Positions 8,205 through 16,570 of a stretch of 64,000 nucleotides of DNA are shown in pieces. The stretch is taken from NCBI GenBank assembly GCA_029776205.1, contig JAKOTQ010000061.1, positions 1-64,000 on the forward strand, written 5' to 3'. The stretch is from Bacillota bacterium. GTDB taxonomy: Bacteria > Bacillota > UBA4882 > UBA8346. The translations under genes and the position numbers were made by a program. Within the stretch, counting starts at the first letter, position 1; every line of letters starts with the position of its first letter. A model generated the notes under the pieces. It saw only the letters and a list, made by a program, of their open reading frames with translations, was not told the origin of the DNA and did no database searches.

Positions 8205-8786
8205 TTAGATATTTTCGATCACCAGATCATCAATAACAACAATAGCTTCGGATTCAGTCCGAATTTGGATGAAGGAATTGGCGGTACCAACTGCTCCTTG
8301 GATTTCAACGGTGCTACCAGCTTTAATGGCGCTCAATTCGGTGCTGTAAAGTCTGGAAGCGCCACCATGCGGTGAATTGGCCATTCCAGTGGTGTTGTTA
8401 TCAACATAAACCTGAAGTTTCTTTCCAGGATTTCCTTTCACTTCAAGCACTTTGAAGGAAATCTTATAAGGTTTGCTTAAATCCAAGGTTCCTCCAGGAG
8501 TAGAACCAGCAGTGGTCGGAGTAACGTCCAAAGCACCGATGGTAAACCGGCTGCCTTCCAACGTTAAGGTTCCGTTTGCGACAACAGGGCTACCGGCGGT
8601 AACCAGATACAACGGTTTGGAAGCATCCGTTGGCAAGGATTTGTAAGCAGCACTGAAGAAAGTCTCCGTATCTTTTGCGCTGAAATCTTCACTTAAGATC
8701 ACAGCATTTGCATTAGCAACCATAAAGCTGCCCACAAATAAAGATACTAACATTGCCCCAACCAATAAACCAAACTTTTTCTTCAT
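8205..8786 (-). CDS. Secreted beta-sandwich protein of unknown function
   Basis: The 193-residue protein has a classical signal peptide (MKKKFGLLVGAMLVSLFVGS, cleavage expected after ANA near residue 28). The mature part is rich in Thr, Ser, Gly and Val and has regularly spaced beta-strand-like segments (ILSEDFSAKD, FTIGALDV, YKISFKVLEV, AIVVIDDLVIENI), the look of a carbohydrate-binding-module-like fold. The ending VVIDDLVIEN is common in such domains. With the pectate lyase 1.5 kb away it may help the cell bind plant polysaccharide. That is inference only. An ideal sigma-A promoter and a GGAGG site eight bases before ATG suggest strong expression. Confidence 0.72.
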   Translation of the reverse strand: MKKKFGLLVGAMLVSLFVGSFMVANANAVILSEDFSAKDTETFFSAAYKSLPTDASKPLYLVTAGSPVVANGTLTLEGSRFTIGALDVTPTTAGSTPGGTLDLSKPYKISFKVLEVKGNPGKKLQVYVDNNTTGMANSPHGGASRLYSTELSAIKAGSTVEIQGAVGTANSFIQIRTESEAIVVIDDLVIENI

Positions 8787-8818
8787 ACATGTTCCTCCTT
8801 TGGTATTTCTTAGTTTTA

Positions 8819-8847
8819 ATCATAGTCAAAAGTTAATGGTTTGTCAA
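8819..8847 (-). promoter_or_regulatory. Strong sigma-A promoter for the secreted protein
   Basis: TTGACA (8847-8842) and TATGAT (8824-8819) are separated by exactly 17 bases. This is a full-consensus -35 box with a five-of-six -10 box. Transcription would start about 25 bases upstream of the start codon at 8786. Confidence 0.8.
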
Positions 8848-9014
8848 TCTGCCACTCGGTGAAAGTCAAAAAAAATACTGCTAAATTGAGTTTAGACGTA
8901 TCAATAACAACCAAAAAACGCACCATTTTCCCAGGTTTACCTTACCCTATGACAGTATGATATTCTTTGATTTGTCCGTACCATAACCGGTCAATGGCAT
9001 AACTTTTTCAATGA

Positions 9015-9851
9015 CTAATAATCCAGATTATCCCTAAAGCTTGGGGCTTGGATATCTTCTGTTAAAAATGGTTTCGCCGGTTCATAGTAAGTATAACGCG
9101 CTGGTACATCCACCAATTCCTTTTCCGGGTATCTTAAGGCTGTCAGCTTGCCTCCAAAAACACATCCTGTATCAATATCGATGGTATTATTTAACCACTC
9201 CGCCTTGGCAACCGGCGTATGCCCGAAGACCACCATCGCTTTTCCCCGATATTCCGAAGCCCAGTCATAACGTACAGGCAAACCAAATTCATCGATTTCA
9301 CTGGTGGTTTCTCCAAATAAGGCAAACTCCCGAACTGTTTTCGACTCCCGGCCCTGGTATTCTTCTTTCATTCCGGCATGGGCTACCACCAGTTTTCCAT
9401 CGTCAAAAAGATAATGACTGGGGAGACCACCCAGAAACTCCTTAACATCCTCCGAAAATTCAGCCGGTTCTTCAGCCAACTGCTCTAGCGTTTCAGCAAG
9501 CCCATGCTTAATCTGAACGTTACGGCCCGAAAGTTTACGGACTAATTTCATATCATGGTTTCCCGGTACGCAATAGGCAATGCCTGTTTGTACCATGCTC
9601 ATGGCAATCTTTAAAACCAATACAACCTTAGGGCCTCGGTCAACTAAATCACCCAAGAAAATCACTTTCCGTCCTTCAGGATGAGTCACGGTAAACCCGT
9701 ATTCACCGGAACCCTCGATAATTATATATCCCAGCTTTTCAAGTAAGATTTTCAGCTCATCGAAACATCCGTGGATATCTCCGATAATATCAAAGGGACC
9801 ATGGTCCGATTTTTGGACGATTAAAGCCGATTCAGGAATGATCGTCTTCAT
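9015..9851 (-). CDS. Metallophosphatase of the PrpE / Pnkp-phosphatase type
   Basis: A calcineurin-like phosphatase of about 278 residues with GPFDIIGDIHGCFDEL, FLGDLVDRGP, CVPGNHDMKL, VVAHAGMKEE, VFGHTPV and NTIDIDTGCVFGGKLTALRYP. The whole layout resembles the central phosphatase domain of bacterial polynucleotide kinase-phosphatase (Pnkp), but no kinase or ligase domain is attached. Related stand-alone proteins (PrpE) hydrolyse Ap4A, so the substrate is either a dinucleotide polyphosphate or a 2',3'-phosphate RNA/DNA end. Start choice is uncertain: ATG 9851 follows GGAGG by about 11 bases, while GTG 9890 and ATG 9881 have no clear ribosome site. Confidence 0.82.
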   Translation of the reverse strand: MKTIIPESALIVQKSDHGPFDIIGDIHGCFDELKILLEKLGYIIIEGSGEYGFTVTHPEGRKVIFLGDLVDRGPKVVLVLKIAMSMVQTGIAYCVPGNHDMKLVRKLSGRNVQIKHGLAETLEQLAEEPAEFSEDVKEFLGGLPSHYLFDDGKLVVAHAGMKEEYQGRESKTVREFALFGETTSEIDEFGLPVRYDWASEYRGKAMVVFGHTPVAKAEWLNNTIDIDTGCVFGGKLTALRYPEKELVDVPARYTYYEPAKPFLTEDIQAPSFRDNLDY

Positions 9852-9915
9852 AACTTGGAATACCTCCAAATCTCCTTTCATCCATGTCACATATCTATAA
9901 TCTCCAGGCCAGAAA

Positions 9916-9946
9916 ATAAAAAAACCTGCAACATTCTGCAGGTTTA
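9916..9946 (-). terminator. Intrinsic terminator after tmRNA
   Basis: On the minus strand AACCTGCA/TGCAGGTT closes a six-base loop and is followed by a run of T. It lies 65 bases past the CCA end of ssrA. Confidence 0.8.
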
Positions 9947-10010
9947 CTCTCCAACTATGTACTTAAGTTACTATCACAATGATGAAATCAGAGATAATTG
10001 TCGATATTGA

Positions 10011-10360
10011 TGGTGGAGGCGGGGGGAGTCGAACCCCCGTCCGAAAAGGCATTAACCGAAGCATCTCCGGGTGCAGACTGCAATTTGAACTTCGCCTTCG
10101 GCTCGTCTACAGACGAACTAGCCGTCGGCTATCTCGATGATCTTAGCGCCAGTCTCCGAGAATTGACTGGCGAGCGCCCCGGTTTATTTGACGCCCGCCC
10201 CGACCTCCCGGGTTAAGTTCGGTTTGGACGGCCGCTTATATTAAGCAGCTAAAGCGTAATTGTTATTGGCACTTATTGTGCTTGCTGCAGTTTAACGAGG
10301 CCACAGCACCTCGACCCGCTTCTCCGATTAACACACTCCCCGTCGAAACCGGTCGCCCCC
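10011..10360 (-). ncRNA. ssrA: tmRNA (ssrA), tag ANNNYALAA
   Basis: A 350-nt transfer-messenger RNA for ribosome rescue. The 5' end GGGGGCG pairs with CGCCTCC before the encoded CCA, with one G-U. The T-arm GGTTCGACTCC is intact. The tag frame is at 10241-10270: GCC resume codon, then AAT AAC AAT TAC GCT TTA GCT GCT TAA, giving ANNNYALAA after the non-templated Ala, with the usual YALAA protease signal. UAAGU precedes the resume codon. A perfect TATAAT on the minus strand at 10443-10438 could drive a precursor about 70 nt longer. smpB, encoding its partner, lies upstream on the same strand. Confidence 0.95.
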
Positions 10361-10581
10361 GATTTGTTAAGGTAGTGTCGTTCAAGGATGAGGCATGAAG
10401 CTTGAATTCTCCCGTCAGCCATCTCCTCATCAATTTTATTATATGCGATCTTTCAATTTAATTAAATAGCAAGTTCTAGGCAATTAGTTTTTTCAAGATC
10501 CCGCGTGGTTTTCCTTTTGCTTGATAAACCGTTGTGGAAGATCTAGATCCGGCGCCTTCACAGCAGCGCACCAGATGACTC

Positions 10582-10752
10582 TTGCCGAAATGAACGAGCC
10601 AACTTCTTCGAATCAACTTGCGGCGTCAGAGGCAAGTCATGCAGGGAACGACCAAGCGAGAGACGGAACCGTACTAAAGTACGGTGAGTATCGCAGCGCG
10701 AAAGTGACGAGCAAAAAGCAGCTTATCACGCCGCACTCGCGAATTTCGGCAA
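10582..10752. other. Nested palindromic element, possible structured RNA
   Basis: Between smpB and ssrA lies a GC-richer block with successive nested complementary pairs. TTGCCGAAAT (10582-10591) pairs with 10743-10752, CGAG (10595-10598) with 10736-10739, GCGGCGT (10620-10626) with 10728-10734, GTCAT (10636-10640) with GTGAC (10704-10708), GCGA (10656-10659) with TCGC (10691-10694), and a terminal hairpin ACCGTAC/GTACGGT (10668-10685) closes a TAAA loop. All fold concentrically. It contains no credible gene and no terminator T run. It may be a mobile-type palindrome or a structured RNA. The rest of the 420-base gap is AT-rich and holds only the likely ssrA promoter. Confidence 0.6.
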
Positions 10753-10781
10753 AAAAAGAACAGCACTTGCAGAACAATAAC

Positions 10782-11249
10782 TTAACATCCACGTGCCCTG
10801 TCACGCATTGCGCGGTCGATCTCGCGGGCGGCATCACGTTTCGCAATATCCTCCCGCTTATCATACAACTTCTTCCCCTTGGCCAACGCCAATGTCACCT
10901 TAACCCGGCCCCGCTCATTAAAATACATCTCCAACGGCACCAAGGTCAATCCTTGTTCCCGCACTTTGCTGAAAAGCCGGAGAATTTCCCCTTTATGCAT
11001 CAACAGTTTCCGGGTCCGTAAAGGATCATGGTTGAAACGGTTACCGTAATCATAAGGGCTGATATGGCAGTTTTCCAGTAATACCTCATTGTTCCGGATA
11101 ATTGCAAAACTATCCTGAAGATTGCCTTTCCCGTTGCGAAGCGATTTCACTTCGGTTCCGGTGAGGACGATCCCCGCTTCAAAGGTTTCCTCAATAAAAT
11201 ATTCGTGCCTTGCCCGGCGATTGATTGTGATTGATTTCCGTTCAGCCAT
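10782..11249 (-). CDS. smpB: SsrA-binding protein SmpB
   Basis: A 155-residue OB-fold protein that binds tmRNA and delivers it to stalled ribosomes. Family features run the full length: [17 protein letters not shown] near the N-terminus, [35 protein letters not shown] and [19 protein letters not shown], then a basic C-terminal tail ([15 protein letters not shown]) that enters the empty mRNA channel. The ATG has a GAAGG-like site. It lies upstream of ssrA on the same strand, as in many Bacillota. Here the secG-rnr-smpB order is broken and acetate kinase is the upstream neighbour. Confidence 0.96.
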   Translation of the reverse strand: MAERKSITINRRARHEYFIEETFEAGIVLTGTEVKSLRNGKGNLQDSFAIIRNNEVLLENCHISPYDYGNRFNHDPLRTRKLLMHKGEILRLFSKVREQGLTLVPLEMYFNERGRVKVTLALAKGKKLYDKREDIAKRDAAREIDRAMRDRARGC

Positions 11250-11349
11250 GAAGATCCCTTCACTTTCATTTGTGCTTTCCTATTATAGCATGATAGATTT
11301 ATTTGTCAACCGTACTAAATGTTATTACCGGTTTTCACCCTTTAGTCAT

Positions 11350-11378
11350 AAAAAAAACAGGCTCCCTAAGGAACCTGT
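11350..11378 (-). terminator. Intrinsic terminator of ackA
   Basis: On the minus strand ACAGGTTCC/GGAGCCTGT closes a TTAG loop (one G-T pair) followed by seven T. Confidence 0.85.
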
Positions 11379-11412
11379 TGTTATTCTTTCTAGGTTAATC
11401 CGTTGGTGATGC

Positions 11413-12615
11413 TTAATTCTTTACCAGTTCGTAAGCATCTCTAGCGATCAACAACTCTTCGTTGGTGGGGATGACCGCAACCGTCACTTTCGAACGGGAC
11501 TTTGTGATCACAGCTTCTTTTCCATGAAGCCCTTCATTTTTCTTTTCGTCCAATTCGACACCCATATGAGCCAGTCTCGAACAGACATCGGCACGGACCA
11601 TCCAGTCGTTTTCACCGATTCCGGCGGTAAAGACGATGGCATCCAAGCCGCCTAATTCGGCATAATAAGAACCGACATATTTGACAATCCGCTGAATAAA
11701 CACATTATAAACATCGATAGCCCGTTCATCGCCTTCAAGCCGTGCTTTTTGAATATCGCGCAAATCGCTGAAACCGGCCATACCCAAGAATCCGCTCTTT
11801 TTATTCAGTAAATTGTCAATCTCCGTCGGATTTAAGTTCAATTTATTTTGCAAATAGGCCACAATTGCCGGGTCAATATCTCCACACCGGGTTCCCATAA
11901 CCATTCCTTCGAGAGGGGTGAAACCCATGGATGTATCGATACATTTACCGTCTTTAATAGCAGCTGCACTGCTACCATTACCCAAGTGCAATGTGATTAA
12001 TTTAAATTTGGAAGGGTTTTTGCCCAGGAACTTTGCGGCTTGTTGAGAGACATACCGATGGGAGGTTCCATGGAAACCATACCGACGAATCCGGTATTTT
12101 TCATAATATACGTAGGGTAATGCATAAAGGTATGAACTGCGAGGCATTGTCTGATGAAATGCCGTATCGAATACTGCAATTTGCGGAGTATTCGGCATTA
12201 ATTCCCGACATGCCCTGATCCCCATAATATTGGCAGGCATATGCAACGGACCAAGTTCACGTAAACTTTCAATCTGTTCCATATCCTTTTCAGTGATTAC
12301 AATCGCAGAAGAGTAAATCTCACCGCCATGCAACACCCGGTGGCCGACAGCTTTAATTTCATCCAAAGAAGCAATGCTGCCGGTTTGAGGATCCGTTAAT
12401 AAGTCAAAGACAGCTTTCAATGCTTCGCTGTGATTGGAAATTTTAGTTTCAATCTTCAGCTTCTCTTCATTTAACTTTTGGTGCCCGATGACTGAGTTGC
12501 CGGTGCCGACTCCGATCCGTTCCACCACACCCGAGGCGAGCACAGTCTCGGTTTGCATTTGATACAATTTGTACTTCAGGGAAGAACTGCCGCTGTTAAG
12601 AACGAGTATTAACAA
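11413..12615 (-). CDS. ackA: Acetate kinase
   Basis: A 400-residue enzyme interconverting acetyl phosphate + ADP and acetate + ATP, the ATP-yielding step of acetate fermentation. Motifs include LNSGSSSLKYKLY at the N-terminus (phosphate binding), GHRVLHGG, FDTAFHQTMP, RRYGFHGTSHRYVS, TLHLGNGSS, DTSMGFTPLEG and FTAGIGEN. The frame starts at TTG (12615) eight bases after GGGAGG, which is better supported than any internal ATG because it gives the exact family N-terminus. It is monocistronic with its own terminator. The usual partner pta is not adjacent. Confidence 0.97.
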   Translation of the reverse strand: MLILVLNSGSSSLKYKLYQMQTETVLASGVVERIGVGTGNSVIGHQKLNEEKLKIETKISNHSEALKAVFDLLTDPQTGSIASLDEIKAVGHRVLHGGEIYSSAIVITEKDMEQIESLRELGPLHMPANIMGIRACRELMPNTPQIAVFDTAFHQTMPRSSYLYALPYVYYEKYRIRRYGFHGTSHRYVSQQAAKFLGKNPSKFKLITLHLGNGSSAAAIKDGKCIDTSMGFTPLEGMVMGTRCGDIDPAIVAYLQNKLNLNPTEIDNLLNKKSGFLGMAGFSDLRDIQKARLEGDERAIDVYNVFIQRIVKYVGSYYAELGGLDAIVFTAGIGENDWMVRADVCSRLAHMGVELDEKKNEGLHGKEAVITKSRSKVTVAVIPTNEELLIARDAYELVKN

Positions 12616-12780
12616 AAGAAAGGCCTCCCAACAATCATGTAGTTTTTAGTAAATCACGAATATTATTATAGATCATACAAATACCAGAAGCAATTGAATT
12701 TATACATCCTTAATATTACGAATTTGTTGCAATTTTTTAATTTATCGTTTTTTAGTAAGACATATTGCTGGCAACAATAT

Positions 12781-12804
12781 AAAAGCCGGTTGTATAACCG
12801 GCTT
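12781..12804 (-). terminator. Intrinsic terminator of the chemoreceptor gene
   Basis: AAGCCGGTT/AACCGGCTT around a short loop, followed by T-rich sequence on the minus strand just past the stop at 12816. Confidence 0.8.
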
Positions 12805-12815
12805 CTAATTATTAA

Positions 12816-14264
12816 TTAGTCCACTTTCGTATTGATCTTAAAGACTTCACATTGATGACAAAATTCCCGTTTTTCATTGGCGCTTCCCATCGGCGCTCCG
12901 TCAGGATTCAGTGTATTTGGGATCAACCAGCATTTTTCCTCTTTACTTTGATATGCCGGACAGTTCACCTGATTACAATCGAGAACCCGCCAACACCGTT
13001 GGAAATCCCGTTTAACTTTAAAACGCCCAACCAATGCGGTTAACTGACCAGCCATTTCCACCAATTGGGCTGAAGATACAGCCAAATTTTCCATATTCAC
13101 CCGCTGTTCTTGGGTTGATGCAGCCACTTGATTGGCGCCGTCCACATTTTGTTGGGCAATGGCTGCAACCTGTTTCATGGTAGAACTCATTTCTTTACTG
13201 CTGGCAGCCTGCTCTTCCGAAGCTGCGGCAATTTCATGAATGGCGTGCACCGTCTGGTTTACAGCTTCCGTAATCTGGCTAAAGGTTTCTTTGGCTGCGA
13301 TGGCTAATTCCGTTCCTTCATCAACCACTTGCGTTCCAATGGCCATCGCTTCAACCGCTGATTGGGTCTCCGTTTGAATCTCACTGATCATGGCAACGAT
13401 TTGAGACGCCGAATTAGTGGACTGCTCAGCCAACACCCGGATTTCATCAGCAACCACAGAAAACCCCCGACCATGTTCACCGGCTCTGGCAGCCTCAATC
13501 GCAGCATTGAGGGCCAACAAGTTGGTTTGACGGGAAATTCCCCGCATCACATCGACGATCTTTCCGATCTCCACCGAACTGGCACCTAAACGCCGGACGA
13601 CTTCCGCGGAGCTGTCCACGGTTTCTTTGACTTTCATAATTTTATCATGAACATTTTGAACGATTTCTTCGCCCTTCTTGGCACGTTCTGCAGCATGATT
13701 GGAAAATTCAGCCGCTTTTTGGGCTTCAGCAGCAACCTGTTGAGCATTTTCCGACATTTGCCCGGTAGCCAACACTGAAATTTGAACATTTTCATGTTGT
13801 TCTTCAGTCGCCTTGGTGATCTGCTCAATGGTCCCGGAAATCTTTTGCGTTGCAATATTGGCGCTTTCGGCCATTGAACTCATTTCAGTAGCAGCTAAAG
13901 CCACTTGTTCAGCTGCATTCAAATTTTCCTGCAATACAGTCCGAAGGTTTTTCAACATCTTATTAAACATTTCAGCTAAGAACTTAAACTCATCATTGCT
14001 ATTGATCTCCAGTTCGCCGCTGAGATCATTTTCGGCAATTTGTTTAGAGAGGATAGCGATTTGCCGTAACGGTGAAATAACCCAACGTTCCAACAGCAAA
14101 CTACCCATACCTAAAGCTACTATCAAACAAACCAGCGTCATGATAACTCTCAATACTTGATTTTCCTCAGGAACCAATCCCAACACTAAAGTCCTAATCG
14201 CAAAAATAATGATAATACTAACGAGAAACTTCGTTTTAATGCTGGAAAAAAATTTCAACATCAT
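12816..14264 (-). CDS. Methyl-accepting chemotaxis-type receptor with Cys-rich C-terminus
   Basis: A 482-residue membrane receptor. Two close transmembrane helices (about 10-27 and 35-53) leave almost no extracytoplasmic domain. A HAMP region ([17 protein letters not shown]) and a long MCP signalling hairpin follow, with the tip around [19 protein letters not shown] and [18 protein letters not shown]. The last 60 residues form a Cys-rich tail, [16 protein letters not shown] through CW to CHQCEVF, with seven cysteines that could bind metal or sense redox state. Lacking a periplasmic ligand domain, it probably senses an internal or membrane signal. GGGAGGG precedes two adjacent ATG codons. No chemotaxis genes lie nearby. 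Confidence 0.88.
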   Translation of the reverse strand: MMLKFFSSIKTKFLVSIIIIFAIRTLVLGLVPEENQVLRVIMTLVCLIVALGMGSLLLERWVISPLRQIAILSKQIAENDLSGELEINSNDEFKFLAEMFNKMLKNLRTVLQENLNAAEQVALAATEMSSMAESANIATQKISGTIEQITKATEEQHENVQISVLATGQMSENAQQVAAEAQKAAEFSNHAAERAKKGEEIVQNVHDKIMKVKETVDSSAEVVRRLGASSVEIGKIVDVMRGISRQTNLLALNAAIEAARAGEHGRGFSVVADEIRVLAEQSTNSASQIVAMISEIQTETQSAVEAMAIGTQVVDEGTELAIAAKETFSQITEAVNQTVHAIHEIAAASEEQAASSKEMSSTMKQVAAIAQQNVDGANQVAASTQEQRVNMENLAVSSAQLVEMAGQLTALVGRFKVKRDFQRCWRVLDCNQVNCPAYQSKEEKCWLIPNTLNPDGAPMGSANEKREFCHQCEVFKINTKVD

Positions 14265-14387
14265 TCCCTCCCTGTTTTATACGAAACGGTTGCAATCTGC
14301 AAGCCTCTCCGACGCTGAATATTTTATGTTTCGACAAAATTAGTAGATTTCCTCCAGATCTCTATAACTTATATCGTCAATTTCACA

Positions 14388-14412
14388 CAAAAAAAAGGGC
14401 CTTTAGCCCTAA
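14388..14412 (-). terminator. Intrinsic terminator of secG
   Basis: AGGGC/GCCCT around a short loop followed by a T8 run on the minus strand. It overlaps the secG stop codon. Confidence 0.8.
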
Positions 14413-14639
14413 AAAACCCGGTCATATACTTCGACCAAAATCAAGAGTAAACCGAAAACTATCGCTAACCACATGGTGGCTTTATCCAATAGTTTTTCTA
14501 AGCCTTTATTTTTTGCAAAAAACAGCTGGCCACCGGAACCAATAGCTCCCAAACCCTCTCCCTTACTGGGTTGCAATACAATAATAGCAATCAATGCTAC
14601 GGCGGCGATCATCAATAAAACTTGCAAAAATATCTTCAA
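14409..14639 (-). CDS. secG: Protein translocase subunit SecG
   Basis: A small inner-membrane subunit of the SecYEG channel. The 76-residue form starts at TTG (14639) six bases after GGGGGTG, which gives the usual family length. The GTG at 14666 has no ribosome site. Two membrane helices (about 4-21 and 54-72) flank the conserved cytoplasmic loop with QPSKGEGLGAIGSGG and FFAKNKGLEKLLDKAT. It is the last gene downstream of eno, the gpmI-eno-secG order common in Bacillota, although eno has its own terminator first. Confidence 0.92.
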   Translation of the reverse strand: MKIFLQVLLMIAAVALIAIIVLQPSKGEGLGAIGSGGQLFFAKNKGLEKLLDKATMWLAIVFGLLLILVEVYDRVF

Positions 14640-14757
14640 AAAGAAACACCCCCAACCCAAATTCACTTCAATATTTTAGCACATCAAAGGGGAATCTACA
14701 AGCAAAATTCTAATATTTGCCTCGCTTACATTCGAAAAAAGATATAATTTTTGAGGG

Positions 14758-14827
14758 TCACAGTACACAGTTCACGGTTCACAGTACACAGTTCACGGTT
14801 CACAGTACACAGTACACAGTTCACAGC
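14758..14827. repeat. Ten tandem 7-bp units (element 2)
   Basis: Ten consecutive heptads in perfect phase, drawn from TCACAGT, ACACAGT, TCACGGT and a last TCACAGC. The order TCACAGT, ACACAGT, TCACGGT occurs twice, so a 21-bp higher period overlies the 7-bp one. It lies between the eno terminator and secG. Unlike the other elements it has no clear opposite arm nearby. Confidence 0.9.
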
Positions 14828-14829
14828 GT

Positions 14830-14862
14830 AAAAAAGGGGATCAAGACTACTCTCAATCCCCT
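14830..14862 (-). terminator. Intrinsic terminator of eno
   Basis: GGGGAT/ATCCCC stem with a 14-base loop followed by six T on the minus strand, about 40 bases past the enolase stop. Confidence 0.75.
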
Positions 14863-14900
14863 CTTCATACGAATACCCAGTATCCTGTACCCGTTTGATA

Positions 14901-16290
<1,390 letters not shown>

Positions 16291-16355
16291 TCTTATTTTT
16301 AAATGTTCAGATAGATTTAATGCAACGTCCAATTTCTGAGTCCGAGTTCCGGGTT

Positions 16356-16552
16356 ATAGGAGTCAGGAGTTAGGAGACAGGAGATGTTGCGGGTATGGAT
16401 TCTAAGCAATAGTGCACAGTACACAGTTCACAGTTAAGGCATGAGGTTTGTTGCCTTTTTCCCTTTACACTTGAGATTCTGTCTTCTATCTTCTATATTC
16501 TGTCTTTTAAATCTCCTAACTCCTGTCTCCTGTCTACTGACTTCTAATTACC
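16356..16552. repeat. Composite heptad-repeat element (element 3)
   Basis: The left arm is ATAGGAG, TCAGGAG, TTAGGAG and ACAGGAG, in phase (16356-16383). The centre is GCACAGT, ACACAGT and TCACAGT (16414-16434). The right arm (16476-16552) is the complementary flavour: ATTCTGT, CTTCTAT (twice), ATTCTGT, CTTTTAA, then CTCCT/CTACT units. The left and right arms can pair as a long imperfect hairpin. The right arm is followed by AATTACC and CAGCACCC, and similar words sit inside element 1 at 5087-5100. It fills the gpmI-eno gap. Confidence 0.8.
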
Positions 16553-16570
16553 CAGCACCCAACCTGATAC

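Noticed and set aside
10011-10030. tRNA gene on the minus strand
   Set aside because: The T-arm and CCA end belong to tmRNA; no anticodon arm is present.
9998-10216. Open frame of 72 codons on plus
   Set aside because: It lies over the tmRNA gene; the sequence is explained by conserved tmRNA structure.
10521-11021. Open frame of 166 codons on plus
   Set aside because: It crosses the palindromic element and runs antisense into smpB, without a ribosome site.
14758-14827. CRISPR array
   Set aside because: Repeat units are only 7 bp with no spacers and no cas genes are present.
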